Below are positions 6,247 to 8,186 of a DNA stretch of 8,186 nucleotides, in pieces (the stretch's first letter is position 1; each line of letters opens with the position of its first letter). The DNA is from Microthrixaceae bacterium. GTDB lineage: Bacteria > Actinomycetota > Acidimicrobiia > Acidimicrobiales > Acidimicrobilacustridaceae. The DNA lies in assembly GCA_023264915.1 (NCBI GenBank), contig JAHFUU010000087.1, forward strand, positions 1-8,186. The letters are read 5' to 3'. The notes beneath the pieces are model-generated. The model was not told where the DNA came from. It made no database searches and saw only the letters and a list, made by a program, of their open reading frames with translations. Both the position numbers and the translations under genes were made by a program.

Positions 6247-7491
6247 ATGAGCGGATTCCCAGAGCAACCCACCCCGGCCAACGAGCTCCTCGATCAGATC
6301 GAGAACCTCTCAGAAGGTGACATCAACTGGCGCGGCGGGCGCGCGTTCAGCCTCGTGTACCACCCCGACGACCAAGAGCTCGAGGGGCTCCTGCACGAGG
6401 TGGCCACCATCTACATACACGAGAACGCCCTCAACCCGTTCAAGTACCCGAGCCTCGTGCAGATGGAGACCGACGTCGTGGACATGGCAGCGGATCTGTT
6501 GCACACGCAGCCCAGGGCAGGCTCGATGTCGAGCGGGGGAACCGAGAGCATCTTCCTGGCTGTGCACACGGCTCGATCGATCGGTGAGCAGCGCGGCATC
6601 ACCGTGCCCAACATCGTCACTGCCGAGACGGTTCACCCTGCGTTCGCCAAGGCATGCCACTACCTCAAGATCGAGCATCGGTCGACTCCACTGACACCTG
6701 ATCTGCGAGCTGATCCCGATGCGATCGCAGCGTCGATCGATGCCGACACCGTGCTCGTGGTCGGCAGCAGCCCCTGCTACCCGTTCGGCGTGATCGATCC
6801 CATCCCCGAGCTGGCCGCGCTCGCCGTCGAGAAGGGCACGCTCATGCACGTGGATGCCTGCCTCGGTGGCTGGCTGCTGCCGTGGTGGGAACGCCTGGGT
6901 GAGCCGGTCCCTCCGTGGGACTTCCGCGTCGAGGGGGTCACATCGATGTCCGCAGACATCCACAAGTACGGCTACACGTTCAAGGGGGCCTCCCTCGTCA
7001 TGTACCGCGAGCCCGAGATGGTCCAGCATCAGTGGTTCGTCTATGACAACTGGCCGGGAGGGCTGTACGGGTCCATCACCACCGCGGGCACGCGGCCGGC
7101 CGCGCCGATCGCCGGTGCCTGGGCGACGATCTGCCACCTCGGGGCTGAGGGCTACCTGTCCAAGGCCAGGCAGGTCCGTGACGCCACCCGCGGATTCCAG
7201 TCCGGGATCGCTGCGATCGAGGAGCTCCAGGTGACGGGTGATCCGGACATGAGCGTCTTTGAGATCTCAGCCGTGCCGGGCAGCGATGTCGACATCGGTG
7301 GCGTGGGCGACGTCATGGACGACCGCGGGTGGAACCTCGACCGCCAGCAGGGCGGGCTTCACGTCATGGTCTCGCCCTACCACCTCCGGGTCGTCGACCA
7401 GTTCAACGTTGACCTGAGCGATGCAGTTGCCTCCCATGCGCGAAGCCGCGGGAAGGCTGCGTCCTATGGTGGGATATCCGAGCTCGGCTGA
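6247..7491 (+). CDS. PLP-dependent lyase/decarboxylase resembling sphingosine-1-phosphate lyase
   Basis: A fold-type I PLP enzyme of the group II decarboxylase branch, closest by motif to sphingosine-1-phosphate lyases. MSSGGTES (94-101) binds the cofactor phosphate, His130 (ETVHPAF) should stack on the ring, and Asp203 (HVDAC) should hold its nitrogen. SADIHKYGYTFKG (235-247) carries the Schiff-base Lys240 and the second conserved Lys246 of the lyase family. GGLYGSITTAGTRP (271-284) and the following AWATICHLGAEGYL also match that family. At 414 residues it is shorter than the human enzyme (568) or the Symbiobacterium one (507). It lacks an N-terminal membrane segment, so it is probably cytosolic. 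The substrate is unknown: a phosphorylated long-chain base, an amino acid such as aspartate, glutamate or tyrosine, or another amine precursor are all possible. It begins 357 bases after argH and is followed 14 bases later by mobA, so it probably starts a new transcript. Confidence 0.85.
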   Translation: MSGFPEQPTPANELLDQIENLSEGDINWRGGRAFSLVYHPDDQELEGLLHEVATIYIHENALNPFKYPSLVQMETDVVDMAADLLHTQPRAGSMSSGGTESIFLAVHTARSIGEQRGITVPNIVTAETVHPAFAKACHYLKIEHRSTPLTPDLRADPDAIAASIDADTVLVVGSSPCYPFGVIDPIPELAALAVEKGTLMHVDACLGGWLLPWWERLGEPVPPWDFRVEGVTSMSADIHKYGYTFKGASLVMYREPEMVQHQWFVYDNWPGGLYGSITTAGTRPAAPIAGAWATICHLGAEGYLSKARQVRDATRGFQSGIAAIEELQVTGDPDMSVFEISAVPGSDVDIGGVGDVMDDRGWNLDRQQGGLHVMVSPYHLRVVDQFNVDLSDAVASHARSRGKAASYGGISELG

Positions 7492-7505
7492 GGAGCCCCA
7501 AGCAG

Positions 7506-8111
7506 ATGTGCGCACACCTCGATGCTGCCTCGGCTCGCGGCTTCACGGGGCTGATCCTGGCCGGTGGTGCGTCCACCCGGATGGGCCAGGACAAGGCCTT
7601 CGTCCAGATCGGCGGGATCGCCCTCGTCGAGCGGGTGGCCAACCGGCTCGAGGACGCACGGGCGGCAGAGGTGATCGTGATCGGCGGGGACCTCGATGGG
7701 CTTCGTACCGCCGGGCTTGACGCGCGTGCGGACCGCTACCCGTCCCAAGGACCTCTCGGTGGCCTCATCACAGGGCTGGCAGAGCTGAAGGATCCAGAGT
7801 CGTTCGCGTTCGTGTGCGCATGTGACCAACCCGAGGTCGACCCTCAGTTGCCGGCCCTGCTGCTCGGTCGTTGCAGCGACCGGTCTGACGCCGCCATACC
7901 CATGGCCCGAGGGGTTCCCCAGGTGCTCGCTGCTGTCTACAGAGCCAGGGCTCTCGGCGCCCTTCAGCAGAGCTACGACGCGGGCGAGCGATCGCTGCGC
8001 CGTGCTGTCCAGGAGCTGGACGGCGTCGTGGTGGAGGGACTTCCCGAGAGATGGTTCGTCGACCTCGACACACCTGAAGAGCTTGCCCGCTACGCTGCCT
8101 ACGATGAGTAG
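7506..8111 (+). CDS. mobA: Molybdenum cofactor guanylyltransferase (MobA-like)
   Basis: Expected to transfer GMP from GTP to molybdopterin-bound molybdenum, giving the guanine dinucleotide form used by DMSO-reductase-type enzymes such as formate dehydrogenase and nitrate reductase; cytosolic. The 201 residues match the family's usual length of about 190-210. The nucleotide-binding LAGGASTRMGQDKA (18-31) is nearly ideal. GPLGGL (82-87), CDQP (106-109, Asp107 the expected metal ligand; most relatives read CDMPF) and the C-terminal VDLDTPEEL (185-193) follow. AGGAG lies 10 bases before the ATG at 7506. The start is 14 bases after the lyase stop, so the two genes are probably co-transcribed, although I know of no functional link. 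A related cytidylyltransferase (MocA) or another small nucleotidyltransferase is the main alternative, but the motif set favours MobA. Confidence 0.87.
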   Translation: MCAHLDAASARGFTGLILAGGASTRMGQDKAFVQIGGIALVERVANRLEDARAAEVIVIGGDLDGLRTAGLDARADRYPSQGPLGGLITGLAELKDPESFAFVCACDQPEVDPQLPALLLGRCSDRSDAAIPMARGVPQVLAAVYRARALGALQQSYDAGERSLRRAVQELDGVVVEGLPERWFVDLDTPEELARYAAYDE

Positions 8112-8138
8112 GCACCCAGCCCCACAGATCCCACACCC

Positions 8139-8186
8139 ATGATCGACGTTCCGGCCGTCGATGTGGCGGTGCTCGAGGCAGAGATG
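8139..8186 (+). CDS. Start of a gene cut by the window edge, possibly a rhodanese-like protein
   Basis: An open frame begins at ATG 8139, 27 bases after the mobA stop, and runs 16 codons to the window end (MIDVPAVDVAVLEAEM). The IPxVDVxxLE style resembles the first strand and helix of small single-domain rhodaneses in actinobacteria, and a sulfurtransferase beside mobA would suit molybdenum-cofactor or sulfur metabolism. The evidence is thin: no Shine-Dalgarno sequence is visible and the catalytic loop would lie outside the window. Treat it as an unidentified partial gene. Confidence 0.35.
   Translation, partial: MIDVPAVDVAVLEAEM

Noticed and set aside
6310..7137. Long minus-strand open frame opposite the PLP lyase
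   Set aside because: The + strand frame carries full active-site motifs; the antisense product has no recognisable features.

Overview
The window is a high-GC stretch (about two thirds G+C by eye) with every convincing gene on the + strand. It carries most of a bacterial arginine-biosynthesis operon followed by a second, unrelated two- or three-gene unit. The order argB-argD-argF-argR-argG-argH, with the repressor gene inside the operon, is the arrangement known from actinobacteria such as Mycobacterium and Streptomyces (argCJBDFRGH). GC content, codon choice and the argF subtype (SARTR and HPLQ variants) suggest an actinobacterium, possibly of the Acidimicrobiia. That placement is inference, because no rRNA or other marker is present.

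Positions 1-5889 hold the arg operon. The window opens inside argB (acetylglutamate kinase, C-terminal half). It continues through argD (acetylornithine aminotransferase), argF (ornithine carbamoyltransferase), argR (arginine-responsive repressor), argG (argininosuccinate synthase) and argH (argininosuccinate lyase). argB/argD, argD/argF and argF/argR overlap by 1-4 bases (GTGA, ATGA, TGATG), which implies translational coupling. A 106-base gap separates argR from argG. It holds two clear inverted repeats, one folding around the argR stop codon and one just ahead of the argG ribosome-binding site. Together the enzymes take N-acetylglutamate to arginine, apart from argC and argJ, which would lie upstream. 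ArgR closes the feedback loop.

Positions 5890-6246 are a 357-base intergenic region with no convincing gene. It contains a strong GC-rich hairpin (6027-6056), which may terminate the arg transcript or be part of a structured RNA, and short direct repeats ahead of the next gene.

Positions 6247-8186 hold a second unit. Its first gene is a PLP-dependent lyase/decarboxylase resembling the sphingosine-1-phosphate lyase family but soluble and short. Next comes a MobA-type molybdenum cofactor guanylyltransferase, 14 bases downstream. Last is the first 16 codons of a gene cut by the window edge, possibly a rhodanese-like protein.

The arg operon is ordinary core metabolism. The less ordinary items are the hairpins around argR/argG and after argH, the unassigned substrate of the lyase, and the extra tails on ArgB and ArgR. 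I see no mobile element, CRISPR array, tRNA or rRNA, and no clear sign of a novel multi-gene system.
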